Below, one piece after another: positions 53,576 to 62,135 of a stretch of DNA of 64,000 nucleotides (its first letter is position 1; each line of letters begins with the position of its first letter). Under the pieces are notes generated by a model, which had not been told where the DNA came from, made no database searches, and was given only the letters and a program-made list of their open reading frames with translations. The DNA comes from CAVYBY01 sp963766935 (GTDB taxonomy: Bacteria > Actinomycetota > UBA4738 > HRBIN12). The stretch covers positions 62,001 through 126,000 of the forward strand of contig CAVYBY010000007.1 in assembly GCA_963766935.1 (NCBI GenBank), in the 5' to 3' direction. Made by a program: the position numbers and the translations under genes.

Positions 53576-55647
53576 ACGAGCGGAGCGCCGCCCGCCTCGC
53601 CTGGTCCCTCTGGGGCCTCGCGATGGCGTGCACGGCCGCGTCGGTCGTGGCGCTCGTCGTCTCGCTCGGCTCGCCGTTCCCTGCGTTCCTCTTCGGCTTC
53701 CGTGGCTACACGGAGGTGATCGGCCCCGTCTTCGCGACGACGGGGGCGATCGTCGCGGCTCGCCGCCCGCGCGATCCGACGGGTTGGTTGTTCCTCGCGA
53801 TGTCGATCGTGGCGGCCACCCTGGGGACCGCCACGTACCTCGGCACGTGGGCGCTGGGCCGGGGGGCGGACCCCGTGCTCGCCGGCTGGGCGGTCTGGGT
53901 GACGGCATGGCTGTGGATGCCGCTCACCGGCTGTCTCGCGGTCGTCTTCTTCTTCTTCCCGAACGGCAGGCTCGCGTCGGTCCGCTGGCGGCCGGCACTC
54001 GCCGGATCGATCCTCGGGATCGCCGTCGCAACCATCGTGAACGCCCTTCCCGATCCGATGACGCAGTACGGCGGCCTGCCCAATCCGCTCGGGCATACGG
54101 GGGTCGGCACCGACGCCGCCAACAGCGTGGAGTCGCTGTTCATCCTCGCCTTCGCCCTGGCGACGGCGAGTCTGTTCGTGCGGTACCGGCGCTCCGATCG
54201 AGACGAACGGCAACAGCTCCGGTGGCTGGCCGTTGCCGCCGTCGCGCTCAGCCTTTCCTTCGTCCTGTACGGCGTGATCGTGCTGTTCGGCGGCGACACC
54301 CTGCCCGACCGTCTGTGGTTCGTCGAGTACCTGACGATCCTGGCGCTGCTCGGCGTTCCGGTCTCGATCGCGATCGCGATCCTCAAGTACCGCCTCTACG
54401 ACCTCGACCTCGTGATCAACAAGGCGGTCGTCTATGGGGCGCTCGCCGTCTTCATCGCGGTCGTCTACGTGGCGATCGTCGCCGGGATCGGCGCCGTCGC
54501 CGGCACGGGAGGAAACGCGCTGCTCTCGGCCGTGGCGGCGGCGGTCGTCGCCCTCGCGTTCCAGCCGGCGCGCCGACGGGCGCAGCGGCTCGCCGACCGC
54601 CTTGTCTTCGGCAAACGTGCGACGCCGTACGAAGTGCTCTCGGAGCTCTCGGTCAAGTTCGCCGGCACCTTCTCGGTCGACGACGCGCTCCCCCGGCTCG
54701 CGCGAGTGCTCGTAGAGGGAACGGGCGCACGGTCCGTGCTCGTCTGGCTGCGCGTGGGCGGCACGCTGCAACCGACGGGCGCGTGGCCACCGGACCGCGA
54801 ACGGCCGGGGCCGATCCCGGTCGCGAGCGGCGACCTGTCCCTCTTGCCGGGCGACCTGACCGTGCCCGTCGTCCACCAGGACGAGCTCCTGGGCGCGATC
54901 ACGATCGAGATGCCGCCGAGTGAGCAGCTCGGGCCGAGCGAGGAGCGACTCGTCCAGGACGTCGCGGCCCAGGCCGGACTCGTGCTTCGAAACGTGTCGC
55001 TCGTCGAGGACCTGCGGGCCTCACGCAAGCGCATCGTCGCGGCCCAGGACGACCGGGCGCGGGCAATCGAGCGCAACATCCACGACGGCGCGCAGCAGCA
55101 GCTGGTCGCGCTGGCGGTCAAGCTGAAGCTCGTCAAGAGCCTCCTGTCGAAGGACGTGGCGAGCGCCGCCGCGATGCTCGACGACCTGGGAGGTGAAGCG
55201 CAGGGAGCGCTCGAGAACCTGCGCGACCTGGCGCGCGGGATCTACCCGCCGCTGCTGGCCGACAAGGGCCTCGGCGCGGCCATCGAGTCGCAGACGCGGA
55301 AGTCTCCCGTTCCCACCACGGTCGACGTCGACGGCGTCGGGCGCTACTCCCAGGACGTCGAGGCCGCCGTGTACTTCTCGACGCTCGAGGCGCTCCAGAA
55401 CGTGGCGAAGTACGCGCAGGCTTCGCACGCGGAGGTTCGCGTCGCGCAACGAGACGGGACCCTGTGGTTCGCCGTGACCGACGACGGCCGCGGCTTCGAT
55501 CCGGCGGCGACCGCATTCGGCACCGGGCTCCACGGGATCGCCGATCGCCTTGCGGCGATCGGGGGCGAGGTCACCGTCCGCAGCGCCCCGGGTGCCGGAA
55601 CCTCGGTCGAGGGCAGCGTGCCGGCGGGCCCGGAGGACGGACGGTGA
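53572..55647 (+). CDS. Sensor histidine kinase 2 of the five-kinase array
   Basis: A 691-residue membrane kinase with the same plan: about eight helices (residues about 10-310), the linker ILKYRLYDLDLV, FGKRATPYEVL, GAF, HisKA_3 with His504 in ERNIHDGAQQQLVAL and HATPase_c with Asn610 in EALQNVAKYA and DDGRGFD. The TTG start overlaps the TGA of kinase 1 (TTGA) and has GGGAGG 9 bases upstream. Complete catalytic set. The signal is unknown; the membrane part differs clearly from kinase 1, so a different input is likely. Confidence 0.92.
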   Translation: MNERSAARLAWSLWGLAMACTAASVVALVVSLGSPFPAFLFGFRGYTEVIGPVFATTGAIVAARRPRDPTGWLFLAMSIVAATLGTATYLGTWALGRGADPVLAGWAVWVTAWLWMPLTGCLAVVFFFFPNGRLASVRWRPALAGSILGIAVATIVNALPDPMTQYGGLPNPLGHTGVGTDAANSVESLFILAFALATASLFVRYRRSDRDERQQLRWLAVAAVALSLSFVLYGVIVLFGGDTLPDRLWFVEYLTILALLGVPVSIAIAILKYRLYDLDLVINKAVVYGALAVFIAVVYVAIVAGIGAVAGTGGNALLSAVAAAVVALAFQPARRRAQRLADRLVFGKRATPYEVLSELSVKFAGTFSVDDALPRLARVLVEGTGARSVLVWLRVGGTLQPTGAWPPDRERPGPIPVASGDLSLLPGDLTVPVVHQDELLGAITIEMPPSEQLGPSEERLVQDVAAQAGLVLRNVSLVEDLRASRKRIVAAQDDRARAIERNIHDGAQQQLVALAVKLKLVKSLLSKDVASAAAMLDDLGGEAQGALENLRDLARGIYPPLLADKGLGAAIESQTRKSPVPTTVDVDGVGRYSQDVEAAVYFSTLEALQNVAKYAQASHAEVRVAQRDGTLWFAVTDDGRGFDPAATAFGTGLHGIADRLAAIGGEVTVRSAPGAGTSVEGSVPAGPEDGR

Positions 55648-57761
55648 GCGCGATCACCGGATCCGAAGTGCCCGGCGGACGGGGCGCGAACGCCCGCTGG
55701 CCGTGGCTGGTCTTCGCGGTCTTCGTCCTCACGTTCGTTCCGGGGATGGTATTCCACGTCCTCGACGGCCTCGACGTCGCCGGCACGATCCCTTTCGTCA
55801 TCGCCTTCACGATGTTCGCCGTGGTCGGGCTTGTCGTCGTGACGCGCGACCCACGCAACCGGGTGGGGCTCCTGTTGCTCGTCGGCTCGGTGATCATGGT
55901 CGCCTGCAGCTCGGCCGGCGACTTCTCCCAATGGGCGATCGACCGCGGGTGGCAGGGACCGTCGGCGGCCGTGCCGGCGCTCGTGACCAATCTCGGATGG
56001 CTGTTCGGGCTGCTGACGCCGCTGTTCCTGCTGCCGGTGATCTTCCCGGACGGCCGGCTGCCGTCGAGCCGGTGGCGGCCGTTCGTCTGGGGCGTGGGCG
56101 CGTTCGTCACGCTCGTCTCGATCAGCCTTCTCTTCGGGCAGGCGCGGCTCGGCAACGGAGGCGACGGCGACGTCGGCGGACTCCGCAACCCCCTGTACGT
56201 GCATGCCATCGGCAGCGTCACGATCGACCCGTTCATCGCGGTGCTGTTCCCCACGTTGTTCGGCCTGTCCGTGTTCGCGCTCGTACGGCGCTTCCGGCGA
56301 TCGAGCGGCGTGGAACGCCAGCAGATCAAGTGGGTGGCGTTCGGGCTCCCGCTCTCGCTGGTGCTGCTCGTCGTGAGTGGGTTCGTGGGCAACGAGACAT
56401 TCCTCGGATCCATCCTCGCCGGGGTCGGCTATCTGGTGCTCCCCCTCACCATCGGGATCGCGATCCTGCGATTCCATCTCTACGACCTCGGTCTCGTCGT
56501 CCGCAAGACCCTGCTGTACGGGCTCCTCGCCGCCTTCATCACGGCCGTCTACGTGGGGATCGTGGTGGGGGTCGGCGCGCTGGTGGGCTCGGGCGACTCG
56601 CAGAACCTGGGGCTTTCGATCGCGGCTACGGCGATCGTGGCGGTGGGGTTCCAACCGGTCCGGACCCGGGCCGAGCGGCTGGCGAACCGGCTCGTCTACG
56701 GCCGCCGCGCCACGCCCTACGAGGTCCTGTCGGAGTTCTCCGGCCGGATGGCCGGCGCCTACGACGACGAGGACGTGCTGCCGAGGATGAGCCGCGTGCT
56801 GGCCGAGGGCATCGCGGCCGAGCGCGCGACCGTCTGGCTGCGCGTCGGCGCGGAGCTCAGGGCCGCGGCCGCCTGGCCGGAGGAGACGGCCGAGACGTCC
56901 CGGCTGCCGGTCGCGGACGGTCTCGCGCTCGAGATTCCCGGCGCCGACGCCGCGTATCCGGTCACCCACCAGGGCGAGCTCCTTGGCGCGCTCTCGGTCC
57001 GCAAGCCGGCCGACGAGCCCCTCACGCCGTCGGACCGAGAGCTCGTCTCGGATCTGGCGCACCAGGCCGGGCTGGTGCTGCGGAACGTCCGGCTGACCGA
57101 GGATCTCAGGGCCCGGCTCGAGGACCTCCAGGCGGCACGCACGCGCATCGTCCGCGCGCAGGACGAGGAACGGCGAAAGCTGGAGCGCAACATCCACGAC
57201 GGCGCGCAGCAGCAGCTCGTCGCCCTGACGGTCAAGCTGCGGCTGCTCGGCCACCTCGCCGGGCGCGACGCGGCGAAGGCGGAGGAGCTGGCCGCCCAGC
57301 TCCAGCTGGAGACGACCGAGGCCCTGGAGAACCTTCGCGACCTGGCGCGCGGGATCTACCCACCGCTCCTAGCCGACCAGGGGCTGGCCGCCGCGCTCGG
57401 GGCGCAGGCGCGGAAGGCCGCCGTGCCGACCGTCGTCGAGACCGATGGAATCGCCCGCTACGGCCAGGACGTGGAAGCGACCGTCTACTTCTCGGTCCTG
57501 GAGGCCCTCCAGAACGTCGCGAAGTACGCGGAGGCGACCTCAGCGACGATCCGGCTCGCGCAGGCGAACGGCACACTGCGGTTCGAGGTCACGGACGATG
57601 GGAGCGGCTTCGACCCGGCCTCGACGGGATACGGGACGGGGCTTCAGGGCATCGCCGACCGGCTCGCCGCCGTCGGAGGTCACCTCGAGGTCGAGAGCGC
57701 ACCCGGGTCGGGAACCACGCTTCGCGGCGTCGTCCCGGCAACCGGGGAGGGGGCCCCGTGA
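55644..57761 (+). CDS. Sensor histidine kinase 3 of the five-kinase array
   Basis: A 705-residue membrane kinase. N-terminal helices (WLVFAVFVLTFVPGMVFHVL onward), linker ILRFHLYDLGLV, YGRRATPYEVL, GAF, a short coiled stretch (LTEDLRARLEDLQAARTRI), HisKA_3 with His518 in ERNIHDGAQQQLVAL and HATPase_c with Asn624 in EALQNVAKYA; the first G-box reads DDGSGFD. The start is the GTG of a GTGA overlap with kinase 2. Catalytically complete. Much of its length is also open in other frames, a high-GC shadow effect. Confidence 0.92.
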   Translation: MSAITGSEVPGGRGANARWPWLVFAVFVLTFVPGMVFHVLDGLDVAGTIPFVIAFTMFAVVGLVVVTRDPRNRVGLLLLVGSVIMVACSSAGDFSQWAIDRGWQGPSAAVPALVTNLGWLFGLLTPLFLLPVIFPDGRLPSSRWRPFVWGVGAFVTLVSISLLFGQARLGNGGDGDVGGLRNPLYVHAIGSVTIDPFIAVLFPTLFGLSVFALVRRFRRSSGVERQQIKWVAFGLPLSLVLLVVSGFVGNETFLGSILAGVGYLVLPLTIGIAILRFHLYDLGLVVRKTLLYGLLAAFITAVYVGIVVGVGALVGSGDSQNLGLSIAATAIVAVGFQPVRTRAERLANRLVYGRRATPYEVLSEFSGRMAGAYDDEDVLPRMSRVLAEGIAAERATVWLRVGAELRAAAAWPEETAETSRLPVADGLALEIPGADAAYPVTHQGELLGALSVRKPADEPLTPSDRELVSDLAHQAGLVLRNVRLTEDLRARLEDLQAARTRIVRAQDEERRKLERNIHDGAQQQLVALTVKLRLLGHLAGRDAAKAEELAAQLQLETTEALENLRDLARGIYPPLLADQGLAAALGAQARKAAVPTVVETDGIARYGQDVEATVYFSVLEALQNVAKYAEATSATIRLAQANGTLRFEVTDDGSGFDPASTGYGTGLQGIADRLAAVGGHLEVESAPGSGTTLRGVVPATGEGAP

Positions 57762-59857
57762 GCGAGCGCGCGGCCGCGTGGATCGCGTGGCCGATCGGGG
57801 CCGCATGTCTCGTCTCGGTCACCGTGGCGCTCGTCATCGGTCCCGGTCCGACGAGCCACACGCCGGGCGATCTCGCGCCGACGCTCACGACGATGGCGCT
57901 CCTGCTGGCGTTTGCCGCGGTCGGCGCCCTGCTCGCCGCGCGTCGCCCCGCCAACCCGATCGGGTGGCTCCTGCTGGGAGCGGACGTCTGCTATGCGGTC
58001 GCGAGCGTTAGCGTCACCCTCGACCCCGACGAGACGAACGCGGTGGCGCAGTGGGTGAGCAGCTGGGCCTGGGGTGTCGGCCTGGGGCTGGCCCTCACGC
58101 TCCCCGTCCTGCTGTTCCCGACCGGGACGTTGCCGTCGGCGCGGTGGCGGCCGGCGGCGTGGCTCGCCGTCGTCGCGGTGGCGGGCTACGGCGTCGGAGC
58201 CGCGCTCGCTCCCGGCGCCATCGGGGACACGGGCACGACCAACCCGTTCGGCGTCGGTGGCATCGGCGGGACGATCTTCCCGGCCCTGCGCCTCGTCGGG
58301 CTGATCCTGATCTTCGTCGCCGGCGTCCTCGGCCTCGCCTCGCTCGTCGTCAGGTTCCGCCGAGGCGACCCGCAGGTGCGGGCGCAGCTTCGCTGGCTCT
58401 TGTTCTCGGTCGTGCTCGTCGCGCTCTCCGCGGTCGCCTCCGGCCCGATCACGGCCGGCATGTCCAAGGACTTCGCCGTGAGCGTGCAGAACGCCATCAC
58501 GTCGGGCGCCATGACGCTGATTCCGGTTGCGATCGCCATCGCCGTCCTGCGATACCGCCTGTACGACATCGACCTCGTCATCCGCAAGGCGGTGGTCTAC
58601 GCGGCGCTGGCGGCGTTCGTCACGGCCGTGTACGTCGCGATCGTCGTCGGCATCGGAACGACGATCGGCAACCAGCGCAACCTCGCCCTATCGATCGCCG
58701 CGACGGCCGTGGTCGCGGTCGCGTTCCAACCGGTCCGCGAGCGGGCCAACCGCCTGGCGAACCGGCTCGTCTACGGAAAGCGCGCGACCCCGTACGAGGT
58801 GCTGGCTCGCTTCGGGGATCGGGTCGCCGGCACCTACGCAAGCGAGGACGTGCTGCCGCGGATCGCGCGGACGGTCGCGGACGGAACCGGCGCGGAGCGT
58901 GTCGAGGTGTGGCTGCATCGCAGCGACGCATGGCGCGCCGGCGCCGTGTGGCCGGCCGACGTCGACCATGCGCCGGGGTCCGGCGGGCCGCGGTCCTCGG
59001 ACGGTCCGGTGGCGCCCTCCGCCGGCTCGATCGAGGTTCGCCACCTCGGCGAGCTGCTCGGAGCGATCGAGGTCCGCAAGCCGGCGAGCGAGCCGCTCAC
59101 ACCGGCCGAGGTCGGTCTCCTCGAAGATCTCGCCGGACAAGCCGGGCTCGTATTGTCGAACGCCCGCCTCACGGCGGAGCTCCAGGAGCGCGTCGACGCG
59201 CTCGCCCGGCGGACGGAGGAGCTCCGCGACTCACGCCGGCGGATCGTCCTGGCCCACGACACCGAGCGGCGCCGGCTCGAGCGGAACATCCACGACGGGG
59301 CGCAGCAGCACCTGGTCGCGCTGGCGGTGAAGCTCCGTCTTGCGAAAGCGATCATCGGGAAGGACCCGGCGAGGGCGTCGGCGCTGCTTCGGGAGCTCAA
59401 GGCGCAGATCGGCGACGCGATCGAGACCCTGACGTCGCTCGCCCTCGGCATCTACCCGCCCATCCTGGAGGAACGCGGCATCGCGGCCGCGATCGAGTCG
59501 CAGGCGCGCGTCGGCAGCATTCCCGTCACCGTCGACGCCGGCGGCGTCGGGCGCGCCCCGATCGAGACGGAGGCGGCCGTGTACTTCTGCTGTCTCGAGG
59601 CGATCCAGAACGCCGCGAAGTACGCCGAGCCCTCCCGCGTCACGGTCAAGCTCGGGCGCGACGGGGACTCGATCGCGTTCGAGGTCGCCGACGACGGCGG
59701 TGGCTTCGACCCCGCCGTCACGCCCCCCGGATCGGGACTGCGGAACATGGCCGATCGCGCGAGCACGCTGGGCGGCTCCGTCAGCGTGACATCGTCCCCG
59801 GGTCGCGGGACATCGGTCCGGGGCACGATCCCCCTGACCGAAGGTGCGGTCGCATGA
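57758..59857 (+). CDS. Sensor histidine kinase 4 of the five-kinase array
   Basis: A 699-residue membrane kinase. Helices from residue 8 (WIAWPIGAACLVSVTVALVIG), linker VLRYRLYDIDLV, YGKRATPYEVL, GAF, a coiled stretch (QERVDALARRTEELRDSRRR), HisKA_3 with His512 in ERNIHDGAQQHLVAL and HATPase_c with Asn618 in EAIQNAAKYA and DDGGGFD. Cys-Cys in VYFCCLEA is shared with kinase 5, which suggests that 4 and 5 are the closest pair. The start is the GTG of a GTGA overlap with kinase 3. Confidence 0.92.
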   Translation: MSERAAAWIAWPIGAACLVSVTVALVIGPGPTSHTPGDLAPTLTTMALLLAFAAVGALLAARRPANPIGWLLLGADVCYAVASVSVTLDPDETNAVAQWVSSWAWGVGLGLALTLPVLLFPTGTLPSARWRPAAWLAVVAVAGYGVGAALAPGAIGDTGTTNPFGVGGIGGTIFPALRLVGLILIFVAGVLGLASLVVRFRRGDPQVRAQLRWLLFSVVLVALSAVASGPITAGMSKDFAVSVQNAITSGAMTLIPVAIAIAVLRYRLYDIDLVIRKAVVYAALAAFVTAVYVAIVVGIGTTIGNQRNLALSIAATAVVAVAFQPVRERANRLANRLVYGKRATPYEVLARFGDRVAGTYASEDVLPRIARTVADGTGAERVEVWLHRSDAWRAGAVWPADVDHAPGSGGPRSSDGPVAPSAGSIEVRHLGELLGAIEVRKPASEPLTPAEVGLLEDLAGQAGLVLSNARLTAELQERVDALARRTEELRDSRRRIVLAHDTERRRLERNIHDGAQQHLVALAVKLRLAKAIIGKDPARASALLRELKAQIGDAIETLTSLALGIYPPILEERGIAAAIESQARVGSIPVTVDAGGVGRAPIETEAAVYFCCLEAIQNAAKYAEPSRVTVKLGRDGDSIAFEVADDGGGFDPAVTPPGSGLRNMADRASTLGGSVSVTSSPGRGTSVRGTIPLTEGAVA

Positions 59858-61992
59858 CCGCAACGGCCGCGAAGCCTCGCGCTCTCGCCCGGGTGATGGC
59901 CGTTCTCGCCGGTGTCATGTTCGCCGGCGGAGCCGCCTTCTCCTGGCTCGGGCGAAACGTGGAGCAAACCAGCTGGGGCGGCACGGGGATCTTCAGCCAG
60001 CTGGCGTTCCTGTCGCTGCTCGTGACATTCCCCCTCGTCGGCTACGTCCTGACCACGCGCAAGCCCGGCAACGCGATCGGCTGGCTGACGCTCTCGATCG
60101 GGCTCGTCTGGAACCTCGATAGCCTCCTGGGCGGGTACGGGGGGTATGGGGTATTCGTCAGACCCGGGTCACCGGGCGCCGGCGCCGCGGCCAGCTTCGA
60201 CGCGTGGCTGTGGGTCCCGGCGATCGGCCTCGCGGCGACGTTCCTGATCCTGCTCTTCCCGGACGGTCACTTGCCGAGCCCGCGCTGGCGCTGGTTCGCA
60301 CGGTTCACGGCCATCGTCCTGACCATCAGCGCCGTCTCCGTCCTGCTCAGCCCGGGGATCCTCGACGGGTTCCCGGGCGTGCGCAACGCGTTCGGAATCC
60401 AAGCGCTGGCTCCGGTGCTGGACGCCTTTCAGTTCTTCATCTTCTTCATCCCGGTTTGCATGATCGGCGCGGCGGTCTCCATCGTCCTGCGGTTCCGCCG
60501 CTCCGCCGGCGTGGAGCGCCTCCAGCTCAAGTGGCTCGCCACGGCGGCCGGCACCGTCGCCGGAATCTTCCTCTTGGTCATGCTTCCGGCCCTGCTTGCC
60601 GCGAGCTTCCAGACCGACACGACGCCCGGCTGGCTTCAGTACATGCAGGACATCTCGCTCCTGAGCTTCTCCCTCATCCCGATCGCGATCGGGTTCGCGG
60701 TCCTGAAATACCGTCTCTACGAGATCGACGTGGTCATCAGCAAGACCGTGGTCTTCGCCGGCCTCGCGGCATTCATCACGATCGTCTACATCGCCATCGT
60801 GGTCGGTGTCGGACGGCTGATCGGCACCGGGGACGGGGGGGCCGGCCTGCAGATCGCGGCGACGGCGATCGTGGCCCTGTTGTTCCAACCGGCGCGCAAT
60901 CGCGTCCGTCGGTTCGCCAACCGCCTCGTCTACGGAAAGCGCGCGACCCCATACGAGGTGATGGCCGAGCTCAGCCGCCGCATGGCCGGAACCTTGGAGA
61001 TCGACCGCGCGCTGCCGGAACTGGCCGAGACGGCGGGATCCGGCGTCGCGGCCTCGGTTGCCCGGGTCACCCTGTTCCTGCCCGGCGGCGCCCGGCGAAC
61101 GGCATTCGCGCCCGTGGGCGCCGAGGCTCCGGCCGATTGGGCCGCAACGGTGCAGGTCCGGCACCAAGGGGACCCCGTGGGTGAGATCGCCGTCGCCAAG
61201 CCGGCGGGAGACGCACTTCGCCCCGCCGAGCGCGCGCTCCTCGAGGACCTCGCGGGACAAGCAGGGCTGGCGCTCCACAATGCCCGGCTGACGGACGAGC
61301 TCGCCGCGCGCGCCGAGGACCTGACGGTGACGGCGGCCGCCCTCGAAACGTCGCGGCATCGGATCGTGCGGGTCCGCGACGAGCAGCGGCGGCGGCTGGA
61401 GCGGGAGATCAGCGATGGCCCGAGGGCCGGCCTCGAGTCGATCACCGCCGAGCTCGGCAGGCTCGTCGACGAGGCTCCGGACGAGTCCGACGGGATCGCG
61501 CCGGCGCTCGACCGCCTCGGCGAGCAGGCCAACGAGACGCTCGATCGCCTCCGGGAGCTGGCGCGCGGCATCTTCCCGCCGCTGCTCTCCGACCAGGGCA
61601 CGGCGGCCGCACTCGAAGCGCACGTGCGAAAGGTCGGCGTGGACGCGACCCTCGACATCTCACCGGCCGTCTCGTCGTCGCGATTCGATCCCGAGATCGA
61701 GACGTGCGTCTATTTCTGCTGCCTTCAGGCGATCCAGAACGTGAAGCGCCACGCCGGCGAGGTTCCGGTCCACATCGAGCTGAGCACCGACGAAGAGGCG
61801 CTGGTGTTCGAAATCCGTGACGAGGGGCCCGGCTTCGACGCGGCGACCACGCCGGAGGGGACCGGGACGACGATCATGCGCGACCGGACCGACGCGCTCG
61901 GCGGAACGCTCCAGGTCGGGAGCGAACCGGGCCACGGCACGACCGTCCGAGGCCGGATCCCCATCCCGTCGCTCGTCGCGGCGAACCGCTGA
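59854..61992 (+). CDS. Sensor kinase 5 of the array: pseudokinase lacking the phospho-acceptor His
   Basis: A 712-residue membrane protein with the same layout: about eight helices, linker VLKYRLYEIDVV, YGKRATPYEVM, GAF, dimerisation helix, HATPase_c. At the acceptor site it reads EREISDGPRAG: Ser520 (codon AGC) replaces His, and the following GAQQQ is lost. The ATP site looks usable (Asn629 in QAIQNVKRHA, DEGPGFD, GTGTTIMRDR). It cannot autophosphorylate in the normal way. A role as dimer partner or allosteric subunit of kinases 1-4, or as an ATP-binding sensor, is inferred. The start is the ATG of an ATGA overlap with kinase 4. Confidence 0.9.
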   Translation: MTATAAKPRALARVMAVLAGVMFAGGAAFSWLGRNVEQTSWGGTGIFSQLAFLSLLVTFPLVGYVLTTRKPGNAIGWLTLSIGLVWNLDSLLGGYGGYGVFVRPGSPGAGAAASFDAWLWVPAIGLAATFLILLFPDGHLPSPRWRWFARFTAIVLTISAVSVLLSPGILDGFPGVRNAFGIQALAPVLDAFQFFIFFIPVCMIGAAVSIVLRFRRSAGVERLQLKWLATAAGTVAGIFLLVMLPALLAASFQTDTTPGWLQYMQDISLLSFSLIPIAIGFAVLKYRLYEIDVVISKTVVFAGLAAFITIVYIAIVVGVGRLIGTGDGGAGLQIAATAIVALLFQPARNRVRRFANRLVYGKRATPYEVMAELSRRMAGTLEIDRALPELAETAGSGVAASVARVTLFLPGGARRTAFAPVGAEAPADWAATVQVRHQGDPVGEIAVAKPAGDALRPAERALLEDLAGQAGLALHNARLTDELAARAEDLTVTAAALETSRHRIVRVRDEQRRRLEREISDGPRAGLESITAELGRLVDEAPDESDGIAPALDRLGEQANETLDRLRELARGIFPPLLSDQGTAAALEAHVRKVGVDATLDISPAVSSSRFDPEIETCVYFCCLQAIQNVKRHAGEVPVHIELSTDEEALVFEIRDEGPGFDAATTPEGTGTTIMRDRTDALGGTLQVGSEPGHGTTVRGRIPIPSLVAANR

Positions 61993-62135
61993 GCCACCGG
62001 CCAACGGCCCACACCCGATCGACCGACAGCGCCGCAAAAGACGACCCACGATTCGCCGACGGCCGGCCGCGCCGAGTGCTAGGTTCCATGCCCGAGCATC
62101 GCCCGCAGTACCGCTCGTCGCTCGCAAGGAGATAG

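Noticed and set aside
55344..57254. 636-codon minus-strand frame opposite kinase 3
   Set aside because: Antisense shadow; kinase 3 carries every expected motif on the plus strand.
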